From: Aplysia californica
Taxonomy: Eukaryota > Mollusca > Gastropoda > Aplysiida > Aplysiidae
Assembly (NCBI RefSeq): GCF_000002075.1
Contig: NW_004797297.1
Span: forward strand, 1,929,855 to 1,993,854
Direction: 5' to 3'
DNA: 64,000 nt
Shown here: piece after piece, positions 34,921 through 45,900 of the stretch
Layout: every line of letters starts with the position of its first letter
Numbering within the stretch: the stretch's first letter is position 1
Notes under the pieces: model-generated
Seen by the model: only the letters and a program-made list of their open reading frames with translations
Told to the model about the DNA's origin: nothing
The model's database searches: none
Translations under genes and position numbers: made by a program

Positions 34921-36265
34921 CAGTGGCGTCCAAAAGAAACTTGAAAATGTAATCACCCAGTCATCGTGTTAAAGCCTTGCACTGCTCACTCATTCAGCAT
35001 ACTAGTTTAAAGCTGAATAAATTCTGCATCTTCTGACATATATTTCTTCTATGGTAAGAGACACTTGAGATATAGTCACTCCAAACTGACCTTAAAAAAC
35101 TAAGCCAAAGAAACTTAAAACTGTGCTTGCGCATGTCATGTATTGAAGAGCATCAATATTGCTAGAATGGACTACATTGCATTGCCAATTAATCGAGAAT
35201 TTTGTTTCTTCAAAAAACAATATTTTATTACTATAGTTTCAAACAAAACGGAAAACAGAGCAATCACAAATACTGTGCAAAATTTTGACTTAACATTAAA
35301 TGTGCTCATTGTTATTTTGCCTGGGATCTATTAGTTTTGGCATTGACTCTATATAATTTTGGACATAATTATCTGTCATTTCATCCCAAATGTCACAGAG
35401 AATTGCAAACAAAAGGTCTGAATTTGTAGCAAAGTCGTTTTATTTCAGCTACTGTGTCATGGGGTTTCACGTACCTGTAGGATTCAAATCGGGGCCCTTA
35501 ACTGGTGACCACTCCAACGTTGATATGATTTGGTTTTCCAAGAATTGTCTAGTGGCATTTGGCTCTGTGAGTAAAAGATTTGCTATGCATGGAGATGTCT
35601 ATTTGAATGACACAATAATGAAAATATTAAGAGTAAGATATGACACTCCAGCACTTGCGAAATGTAGGCCACCAAGTGAAACGATCAGGTGATTCTCACG
35701 AGGGAGGTTTTGTTTATTCCATCCCAGACCACCCTGAACCATGGCTGTTTTGTGGCCTCTGTGCCTCACTGACATATCATTATGTTCAAAATCTAACTAA
35801 CACAGTCCATGTGCCAAAAAGCTTTCAAGCTCTACGTGAAAACAATAAATTCTAAATTAAATCAAAATCATGTTAATAAGCACATGTAACTTTCAGTCCT
35901 TGTTTTGAGTGATATTTGTGCCTGCTCTGTTTTTCCTTCTGTTTGAAAGTATTATTATTATCAGAAGATTCTGTTCATTGCAGAGACAATAATATTTTCT
36001 TTCCATTTGATATTCAATACATGCCCATTCTACCACGGTTGATGCCCCTCAATAGGCCTACATGCGCCAACACACCTGATTTTTAAAAGTCAATTTTGAG
36101 TGACTATATCTTGGGTGTCTCTTAGCATAGATGAAATGTTAATTTGTCGGATAATGCAGAATTTATTTAGCTTTAAATTGGTATGCTGCATGAGTGGGTA
36201 GTGCAAGGCTTTAACACGATGATCAGGTGATTACATTTTTAAAGTTTTTATTTTGAATGTCAATG
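34921..36265 (-). mobile_element. Decayed Tc1-type transposon with long inverted ends
   Basis: TA precedes CAGTGGCGTCCAAAAGAAAC at the left. About 200 bases of the left end (34921 to about 35135) are found inverted at the right (about 36040-36265), including TCATCGTGTTAAAGCCTTGC in both. The middle, on the - strand, carries the C-terminal signature of a Tc1 transposase (GPDLNPTGT in place of the usual SPDLNPIEN, then WDEMTDNYVQNYIESMP) at about 35510-35310. In-frame stops interrupt it and the N-terminal DNA-binding part is missing, so it is inactive. Confidence 0.75.
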
Positions 36266-38144
36266 TTTAAGATTTGTGTTTTCTCTCAATGTGCTCATTT
36301 TGCCTGCTAAGAGCCCGCTAGACTTCTTTTAAGGTAAATATGGTGTCACACATAATCTTCTCAAAAGCTTCAGAGTTTATAGATTCATGTTGCTTTGTAA
36401 ATATTTATTTTGGTGAGTCATATGCACCGGTGACCAGTCTTTTGCACTTGCACTGTGGGGATTACAGATAATGTAATCACATACTTAGCTGGTAGATCTT
36501 CTACCACTACCAGCGATTCTTAGTACTCTCCATAGTGGAGGTTTCTGGACCTCGCACAAATGTCAGAATTTTTTTTCTGTGGTTGATATTTAGGAGATAT
36601 AACTTTCCTTCTGTCAGACATAATTGAGAAGGAAGAAAAGGGCGGGGAGTATGTGGAGGGGGTGGAAGGGGGGAGCCATATGTTTGTCCTAGTTATAGAT
36701 TTCATTGGTGAGTCTGCTTATTCTTACTGGTATTTTACTTTTGGAATATGTCAGAACCAAAGACAAGTTTTGTTGTAACATGATGAACTTTCGTCAGCTT
36801 TTTAAAAAAATGACAAAAGTAGTTTTATTGTGGTCTGGACAAATTGCTGTGCAGATAGTCTGACTACATTGCAACTATTTATATATTGTTGTACTGAAGG
36901 TGTTTTTTTCAGCTTAAACACACACACACACACACACACACACGCATAATACGTATGCACACACACACTCAAGCACACACACACACGCATAATACATATA
37001 TGCACATACACTCCCCCAAAAACACACACACTCACACTTACACACACATGCACTCACATACTCACCCACACACACACGCAAATGCAGATAGACACATATG
37101 TATGTGTGCATGTGTATGTGTGTGAGTGTGTGCTGGGAGTAGGCCTGATTATGTCATCTTGCTCCTGTTGAGATGTGAGGCCATTGTTTGGGGGGTCAAG
37201 GGTCGTCTTTCATTTTCTCATTTTCCCAAGATTTTGAAGTCATAAATAATTGATTATGATACTGTAACGTGTAATCAGATTGTTAATTGAAAAAAAAAAG
37301 CATTCACATTTGTGTTAGAATTTTTCAAACTTGTTCATATGCTGCTCGTGGTGTTGTCTCTTCTTCCATTGTCTTGAGTCCCCGATGATCTTTGAGGTCA
37401 AGATACAGATAAAGGATTACAGGTGTCGTTCGTTTAGGTACATGTGCATTGAATTATGCAAAGAATGCTTGTATTTCTAAACAGATTTTATTTTCCGTCC
37501 ATTGTTTTTGTGGTCTTTAAAATGAAATTTTTGAGGGATGGTGCATACATGTATATTGTTTGTTCCGCAGCAAGGTTCAGTAGCTATTGCCAACAACAGT
37601 GTTTTGTAACAAAAGCATTTACTGTGAGTGTCAACCTCAAGATGAACAATTTCAAGATATAATAGATACAGTAACTCAGTTTCTTACTTTATTTATGGGG
37701 CTCATGGGGCCTTTGATAGATGGTAGATTTACCGGTGATCATGGTTGCTTGAATCACAGATTTGTCGTAACAACACCGGTTTGAGTTGCCTTTTATGTGG
37801 ACTAGATGAATTGAAATTTTGTGCTCAAAGCCAGGCAGGGAATGATTGTGATTGTTTTACCTCTAGAACATTATTTAGATAATTTGAGAGGGGGGCTGCT
37901 TTGAATAATCTGGGTTGAGTGAGATGCAACATCCTAACAGAGAGATAAACTGGTCGAACAACCCTACTCAAGAATTGAACCCGTCATATCTTTTTGTGCC
38001 ATGTTGAAAAGCGTAACTGGTACACCAGAGATGCTAGTCTGGACAGGTGACTGAATTTGAAAATGCTGAAAACATGTTTGTGGAATTCAGGTGCTGGGCC
38101 ACAGACCAGGGGAAGTAATGGGCATGGTGTGCAATTTTCCATCA
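36266..38144. other. Intergenic stretch with CA repeats
   Basis: No gene is recognised between ACSF3 and the SINE at 38158. It contains the CA/TG microsatellite at 36918-37132. At about 37940-38050, on the - strand, lie tRNA-like box words (TGGTGTACCAGTTA and GGGTTCAATTC) that may be a worn tRNA-derived SINE. Confidence 0.5.
36918..37132. repeat. (CA)n microsatellite with a TG tail
   Basis: Interrupted CA repeat to about 37080, then a short TG-rich segment. Confidence 0.95.
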
Positions 38145-38157
38145 TTATCCTTGAAAA

Positions 38158-38413
38158 GGGGGTGTGGTGGCGAAGCGGTTAGTGCACTCGTCTCCGAAGC
38201 GAAAAGTCTGGGTTCGAGCCTCGGTTCGGACACAGTTTTTTTTCGCCCCCTCCTGCCAACCCAGCTGTAATGGGTACCTGACTGAGTTGGGTAAGTAAAG
38301 GTGACGTGGAAAGGAACTGGCCACCCTACCACAATATGCCGAAGGCCCAGGAAATTGTCTCACTAACAAGGCTATCCCCAATGTCTGGATCGGATGCGGA
38401 AACATCTTTACTT
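38158..38413 (+). mobile_element. tRNA-headed SINE (about 256 bp)
   Basis: The head has an A-box-like TGGCGAAGCGGTTAG (38167) and a B box GGTTCGAGCCT (38211), the RNA polymerase III promoter. It is followed by a body (AATGGGTACCTGACTGAGTT, then GGAACTGGCCACCCTACCAC). The direct repeats TTATCCTTGAAAA (38145-38157) and TTATCCTTTAAAA (38414-38426), one mismatch, flank it as a target-site duplication. The body prevents calling it a genuine tRNA gene. Confidence 0.8.
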
Positions 38414-39224
38414 TTATCCTTTAAAAAAGACTATTTGGAGGATGCTAAGTGCATCTCGAACAGAGAATTGAGGGTGAACTTTTTCATCCTGATGATATTA
38501 CATTTTTAGTACTTCTCATTATCTGCAAACACTTCTTTTATCAAGTGACCTCCTGACACTTGTTTAATGATTCAAGTTGCAAGTAAATGAGATGGATTCA
38601 AGTTGCAAGTAAATGAGGTGGATTCAAATTCTGCGATATTTGACAGTTATTTTCTCTTACACAGCTATCATTCCGACGAAAATTTTTTCTCGCTGCAAAA
38701 TGTTTCTGGTCTGTGGGCAGGGTGAATGGTTTAGCCTAGTCTAACCTTAATTTAAGAAAATAGAAAAGCAACCCTTAATCATAAGCCACACAAGTATTAT
38801 TTTACATGTTATTGATATTAAACGTTATATTCATATTCTTTTAATGATATTGTGTGACACACAGAGAGATTTTTTGTTTTTAGATCGCAGGTACTGAGCA
38901 CAAGAAAAGGGGTATTTTTCAAAGCTGTTGTATTAATCTTCGTAATATTTCATAAGCTTCATTGTCTGAACAAATTTTAAGTCATTTTCTGGTTTTTAAA
39001 GCCTTCTAAAGGTATTAGGTACCCACCCGGAGCGGTGCTACTGACTGAAGTGTCTTTATGCCATTCCCAAAGGGGGGACATTAACATGTTCTTATGCACA
39101 GTAGAATTGTAAATGGGCTGATTCATCAATGTCATGCTCATAACTGTGCCTGAACTGCAACAGGGAACTGTTGCTTTTTCTTTCCTAATCCTTACTATTG
39201 TCATTTTTCCTCTGCTTCTTTTGT

Positions 39225-39430
39225 ATGTTTGTCACACTCTTTTGACCCGCTATTTCCGGGGTGCCTAGATAGTCGAAGCAGACTTTGTGTTGTTGAAGCT
39301 AGTGAAGTGAGCAGAGTAAGCCTGATTCCCAGTAAGGACTTCTGTGTTGACATCCACCCCTTGGCGGTCATATTACCTTTTGCAGTTGCAAGCGCCGTAA
39401 AACATCTACTAAAACAAACAAACAAAAAGA
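39225..39430 (+). repeat. SINE-like repeat with (ACAAA)n tail
   Basis: The body ends in AAGCGCCGTAAAACATCTAC followed by AAACAAACAAACAAA, a tail typical of tRNA-derived SINEs. The 5' head is not clear. Confidence 0.4.
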
Positions 39431-41370
39431 TATTTGGTAAACATCCAAGCTTCAAGTTCTTTTACCTGCTGCCAACAAATAAAGCACAAGTCGACGTGAT
39501 TTTATTTTGATTGTAGATTATTCAAGTTTATTTTATGAGTCAGTTGTTTTTTATCATGTAAACTGGTGATGGGTAAAAGTTTTATTGTATGTACATGTAT
39601 TATGTATACCTCCTTTTGAATATTCGTGTGTGATAGTTTCCTTTTTTGATGTGTGGAAGCCACATTGATCTACCCATTCCTCCAGATGTCTTTCTGGTGT
39701 AGTGATGTTCCTCTTCCTTTTAGGATGGGTATTTTTTAAGAATTCAAAAGACAATATCCATACAACCACCATGTTTTTGAATTGTTGTACAACAGTGCTT
39801 TTCCAAATGTTTTAATTTGGCATATATTGTTGAATTTTGTAACAGAGTTGTTATCAGTGGCAGCACTAAGGAAGAGAGAAGTTATTATTAAACAGTTGAC
39901 AGTAAAGGTTGCTATTGACTGTTGAATTTCTTTGTCTTTGTTTTGTTGTTGCTATCAATTCAGTGAGCCTTTGCCCTTGTGCCTCATAGTAGTCATAGCC
40001 TGATCACTCTATCTTGTTAAACTACTGCTTGCACTTCCCTTCCATATCAACCCAAAGACTGAATGTGATACATTTTCAGCAGTTTTGTACCATTATATTC
40101 TTCTTTCCCCAATACAATGGAGTCCACTTATAACGAGTCCTGAAATAACGAGAAGTATACTGTAAAGACGCTTTTCTAAAACTCCGTTTTTTTTCCTTCT
40201 TTACCTTTGTAAATAAAATACTTCTATAGCGCAATCAAACAAACACGCGAGTCGGGTAAACCGGAATATTGCTGCTGCTGTTTGCAGCGCATAGGCCATT
40301 TAAACATATATGTAAAACCTCGCCAGTTGAGAAACTTGTTGGTGATCTAGCGAAAGAAAGAATGGGAGAGCCCACAACGAAGGCCGGAGCGAATGAGTGG
40401 GGAGGGTGTGGAATGCGCAGACAAGCAGATTGCGTCACGCGATAGGCCAGTGGGATCTAGCCTACCATGCCTCTCTCTTCTCCTATGCGGGGATGGAGAG
40501 GTCACAGTGCTGTGATGGATTGAGCGAATGTGTGATGTGTGCAAACAGACGGAACGCACCACAGGGTGTGGTGTGGTGGGGGACAACACAGCGGGCGAGT
40601 TAGCCTAGAGCCCTTTCTTTCTGATCACCAATGCCGAGCTGTCAACATCGTTAGCGCTAGAGAAAGAAACCTGATACGATTTTTGATCAAGTAAGACCTA
40701 GAGGTGATGTTCAACAAAATCATCAAGGGAGGACATAACAAAGAGAAATAAACAAAACACCAAAATCATAGATTAAGCTTAATTTCTTATTTACCTTGAA
40801 ATTATTACTGGATCCTTTATAACGAGAGTCAACGAGGCACTTAGAGAGAAAAACAACATTTATTTCTTCTTCATACAGAGAACTTGAGCCATCACTTTTG
40901 TGATACTCTAGTCTTGTTCCTCTTACCACTATACCATATTACCAATGAAGTTTCCTTGAAATGGATGTTGATATTCTTTAATAGGAGTGTGGTCGATGGG
41001 ATATTGGTCCAGTCAAAGGGAGAAAGACGTTTCGTACTTGAAAAAAGATTTAATGATTATCAGATCTTCACGTAGCTCCCAAAGCTCTGCTCTTTCAAAA
41101 TGGCTTCTTGTTTTGCAATGCTTTTCCCTAATTCTGTTATGTACGGCTTGAGTTCAAAACCAATTTCAATTCAGTAGGTAATTTAAAATATATAATATAT
41201 ATATAAAAGTTTGATATAATGTTGGTTACTTATAGGACTGAGCCCACGAGGCACTGCTACTGGTAGGACTAAGCCCAGTGGGTAGAGAATCGTGAAAACG
41301 CCTTTTAAATTATAGTTCATGTTGAAGGACTCATAGTCATAAAGGGGCCACTAAGTTTAGAATTAGAATA
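39431..41370. other. Intergenic stretch with a pogo-like terminus
   Basis: No gene is recognised. At 40113-40140, TA is followed by CAATGGAGTCCACTTATAAC, which resembles the ends of the pogo-like element at 11849-12302. A similar ATAACGAGAGTCAACGAG word lies near 40820, but a clean opposite end is not visible. Confidence 0.4.
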
Positions 41371-41513
41371 ATACGGGGTGCCTGCTACAGCTGGATCGGC
41401 CGATCGCCCGACTCGATCGTCTGAAACTGAAAACAAACACGTTTGTTTTTGAGGCGATCGAGTCGGGCGATCGGCCCAATCGGCCGATCCCATCCGTAGT
41501 GGGCACCCCGTAT
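41371..41513. mobile_element. 143-bp palindromic miniature element
   Basis: Almost the whole element is one inverted repeat: ATACGGGGTGCC at the left, its complement GGCACCCCGTAT at the right, and inside them GATCGGCCGATCGCCCGACT mirrored by AGTCGGGCGATCGGCC. It would fold into one long hairpin. TA lies at each end of the repeat. Confidence 0.75.
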
Positions 41514-42797
41514 AAGAGTTCTTATCATATCTCACTTCCACTGCTAAACATTCTTGCACATGAAAAGTTCTCCACAAAAAGTGAGCACTCTTACTTTTGA
41601 ACTTTAACAGCAGGCCTCCACTGCTCCCCCTGAGGCAAGGAGATACAATATAGTGTGTATATTATTCCCTCTCGACTTCGGTTCGAGGATCCTGTGTTGG
41701 AATCTCAGCAACTTCAGTTTAATAAGATTTTGAAGGAATAATTGGTGTAGATGAGTAGGGAATAGAATATGACTACTGTATTTTGTAAGTCTATGGACCT
41801 GTTAGTGAACCTGCTACCTACAACTCGCGTACGAAGACCCCAACATATCTGCTACTGGATTATCTACCTACTAAAGGTCCTCTCTTTACTTTTCTTTGCC
41901 CGATAGAATGGGCTAACATTAACAAGGCCACCTTAGCAGAGACTATGCCCACGATTTTGGAACTTCATGGTGACATTAATTAAAGATGGTTCCAGTAGGG
42001 AACGGAATAGAGGGTGCCATGCATCATTCCTCATGACTCACTGGAACAGAGGAAGATTAAAAAAGTAAACTCAGCTGCATCTCACATCCTCACTCACCAC
42101 CACCATTATATCTAAAATAATAATTGCTTTCAGATGCTTGACATACATCTATTTACCGTGAATTTATATCTGTAACAGTTACATGTTACACTAATTATGT
42201 ACATAATAGAAAATTGGACACTATCATACACACCCCCTATTTTTTTTTTTTTACAAATCTGACAGCGTCAATCTCATAGAAATGGTCTAGAGACGATCTC
42301 TCCCCCCCCCCCCCAAACCCCCCCCCCCCCCAACAAAAAACAACCTCAACTTACAAACAAACACAACAACAACAAACAACAAAAACAAAACAAAACGAAT
42401 ACAACAACCCCCCAAAAAACCGCAACAAAAAACAACAACACCAAACAGCAGGTCTCCAATACTCAACACTTGTCATTTACCCATTTTTTGGGTGTTGTTT
42501 GTATTTTGTATTGTTCGTCAACACACCTGAGCGAATGGGAAATTTCACGAAGAAATCAAACTGTGTCAGACTGTCAAAGACTGCTTGATTACTCGACTCG
42601 GAGAAAAGAGCACACAGCAGTCCAGTCAGTCGGCAGTCAGCAGCACACAACACACAACAACAGCAGCGAACGAGCCTTGTCTACTCTGTCAACCGACTTC
42701 ATGTTCATGCTGCGATGAGACGAGGGTTCCTGTTGTTTGACAATTGAGCCTAAGGCCTACGTCGCTTTTTTCATCTCTTTACTATCCTCATGCCACA
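41514..42797. other. Upstream region of RBFA
   Basis: No coding exon is seen. It holds C-runs (42301-42331) and an AC/AAC-rich tract to about 42450. The RBFA promoter and 5' UTR should lie within the last few hundred bases (42480-42797), which look normal in composition. No TATA box is evident. Confidence 0.4.
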
Positions 42798-42970
42798 ATG
42801 TTCTGCAAACTATGGAGACCAAGCATGGTGCACCCTTCCGCCACAACAGTGTTGAATGTGTTTTGGCGATGTTTGAATACGTCAAGGTCCAACTCCAACA
42901 AAAGTTTCGCGGAGCATGTTGAGGGAAAGACAATGCAGAAACTAATAAACAAGAAAGGGGCGAAAACCAA
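42798..42970 (+). CDS. RBFA: RBFA exon 1 (mitochondrial presequence)
   Basis: ATG at 42798, then 57 residues rich in Arg/Lys/Ser with few acidic ones, ending QKLINKKGAKT plus two bases of a Lys codon. Donor AA/gtatga at 42971. The phase and the following RKWYQPH fit the human order of residues, which supports this as the first coding exon. Confidence 0.72.
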
Positions 42971-45900
42971 GTATGACTTTTATTATTTGATAATCCCCTC
43001 ATTCCTTTTCTTGATTTGGTAAATTTTTACTTTCACTTCTGCGCCCTGATTTGTTGAGTTTTGAGGGTCAAACTGCCATTTTTGGCTGCAGCTGCAGAAC
43101 ACATGTAATGACTAAAACTAGATCTAGATCTAGATCTATCTAGGGTAAATCAATTGTTTAATTGTATTCAAGAAAATTTCAAAGCTTATGCAAAACATCA
43201 AATTATGGGTTAATATGGGGGGCATAACATAACTGAGTGGAGACCACCCCTGGCCACCTCGAGCAGGTAAATTTGGCTGAAGGTAGATAAAATAAGGTGG
43301 CCTCGGCCGCGTTGGACAGGTGACCGTTTTACACAGTTAACTCACTGACTATGGTTCCTGTCACATGTACGGGAACAGACTCCAGTGCTAGTTTTGCCAC
43401 TTGTTTCGTTTCGTGCCGAGTTTGGCGGAAGTTTCATGGTAACTTTTTAAGTAATTGAAGGTGAAGACACGTCACCTCATCTGGGGTCGACCTGACCGGA
43501 ACCCGCGCTATGTTTTTTTTCTACACAGCTGATAGTAATCCGACAGTCGCGTCGAAGTAACGGTCGCATGAACAAGAATCACATTATAATTTCGCTGTTT
43601 TTGATACTCCTGTTTGTTTTGCCAGTTCTAGTGACTCAGGATATTATGTGTCTGATAGTTAGGACCCTGGATATGTACCCAAACACGGCCCGAGTCGTAG
43701 TTTTAGGGCTAGATCTAGCACAAGTACTGGTGTTGTTGTTCGCGCGACGAAATCACAACTTCGTTCCCTACAACTGTCTCATGTAATTCAGTGTATGGGT
43801 CTGAATAAACGCACATATCAGCTTTTATATTTTCACCAAACACTCGCACATGGATACAAATCAAAACAGAACACTTTGAACTATTATTTTTGTTGTTGTT
43901 GTGAATTTCATTCTATCTGTCACGTCTCTGGAAATTTTTCGAAAAATTGAATTCATGCCAATTTTGAAACAATCATAAGAATTAAGATATTAGACCTAGA
44001 CGACTTAAATTTTTTGCAATAGATTAAGTTTGAAAGTAACTTTACTGTGTCAAAAAATAATTACAATAGGGTAATTCTGAGAGTTGTGGTGGTGTTTTGA
44101 AATACCCCCAAAAATGCTAGTACTCAGCGTTAGTGACTGGTGAAAGGGGCCAGTAGTCAGTGAGTTGAATTATAAAGAAATATATAAGGCAAGAGGGGAA
44201 AATGTAAAGTCGTCGTTTGTACAGGTGGCTGTCATAGCAGGTTCAACTCTATTTCCAAAACTAATGATTTGTGATAGATATAATGTTGAACTTTATGTAA
44301 AATCGAAAAAAATGAACAAGAAAAATGCATTATAACACAATGGTGTCTACTTATCAGCAATAAAGCTATAACAGGAACTTGAGATAGTGTAAGGACATTT
44401 TCATATAAATAATCCCATTGTAACAGGAACCCTTGTTGCCATAATTTGTAAAAAACAGTGTGAACAATGAGAACCGTCTATAATTTCAGTGTGTGCCCTC
44501 ATCTCTTGTTATATCTCATCTCAACACTTTCTCGGGCCAAAAATGCACTGTACCTAGTACAGAAGCTCAGTAATGTTTATACCCTCTCGCCAAGAACCAT
44601 CTTTCTTAAGTCTTTTGATCGGGGGGTAAAAATCTTAATCACTGTGCATATTATAACAATACCACCCTTTGTTTGAGCATGGGCTCACTTGAAAGTTGAT
44701 ACCGCCTATTTTGTTACTTCACCGTGTAACAGCATCCACATCTCATGATTAGGGCTCATGTGTGAGAGTGTGTGTATTTGAAGTGGTTGGGTGGGTGGGC
44801 AATCAACCCCCCCCCCCCCCCCCTTAAAAAAAAATATTAAAAAATTCAGTTAGCAGCAATATCAGCAATCTCTGCCTAAAATCAACCAAAGGCTACTTCC
44901 CAAGGGGGTTGCTTCTTGGAGGACACCACTATACCTGAGCATGAGACAGGAGAGACAGCAAGACAATACTCTTGTTGTTTTTTTTACTCTGGTGGGTTTT
45001 TTTGTTACCGTAGTACTACATTACTTTCCTGGCATTCTTGATCCTGAACTGTTGTCAAGTTATGTGTGTTATTGGTTTAAAATTTCTGCACAAAGTTTTG
45101 CTCTTTATACAATACCCTGAAGTCCTGACTGAATTGATAGTGGAAGTGACTGGAGCAGGATCTCTTCAATTTAACAGTTTAATCAAATCATATAATTTAC
45201 AAATGTATTGATGTATATAATTTGTACAAATTTTGAAAATAATACTAATACTTCATATCTGTAGTTCTAGAAGTATGTGTAGAAGTAGAGTTGTGTTCTG
45301 TTCTATAAAAATTTCTGATCAAAATGTACTTTATTGGACATCTTTTTCAGGAGAAAATGGTACCAGCCACACGTAGCAGAGGTAAGTTTAAAAAAAAGTT
45401 TTATGTGCCTTTTTGAGGGTTTACCTTGTTTGTAACTAGATAGTAATAGTAGTCTAGCCATCCTAACCCAGCTTTTGTAAGATTTGATTTAACAGAAATA
45501 CCATACAGAAAATGAGGCCCTGTTTTCTCTCTTTAAAAAAAAAAGAAATAACCCCTGGACTAGAAACATGTTCATTTAAGCTTTGAACAACTTACAGCGC
45601 TGATTCTAATCATATTATTAGAATAAAATGTGGAAATGTCTTTGTAATGTTTGAAAATTGCCTTCCCTTCTTTGTAAAATAAAATTCTACCCCAATGAAG
45701 AAAAAATTTGGAAAACGTTTTGCTAGCTGGGTTGGTGATAAATAAAACTCTAGTAAAGCAGCAAGCCTTGTTCTGTAATTGTATTGTGGTTGCTACTCGG
45801 GATATCTCCCTTTGAGGAAGAAGGGGAAAAGGATGAGGGAAAGAACAGGCCTCAGGTAATTTTATGAACTTCTCTGGTCTGTCATGTTCGTGGTCGTAAA

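Noticed and set aside
38161-38232. A possible tRNA gene
   Set aside because: A and B boxes are present, but the cloverleaf is poor and the sequence continues into a SINE body flanked by a target duplication.
43568-43786. 72-codon hydrophobic frame
   Set aside because: It lies within a non-autonomous TTAA element, is short, and shows no transposase or known protein feature.
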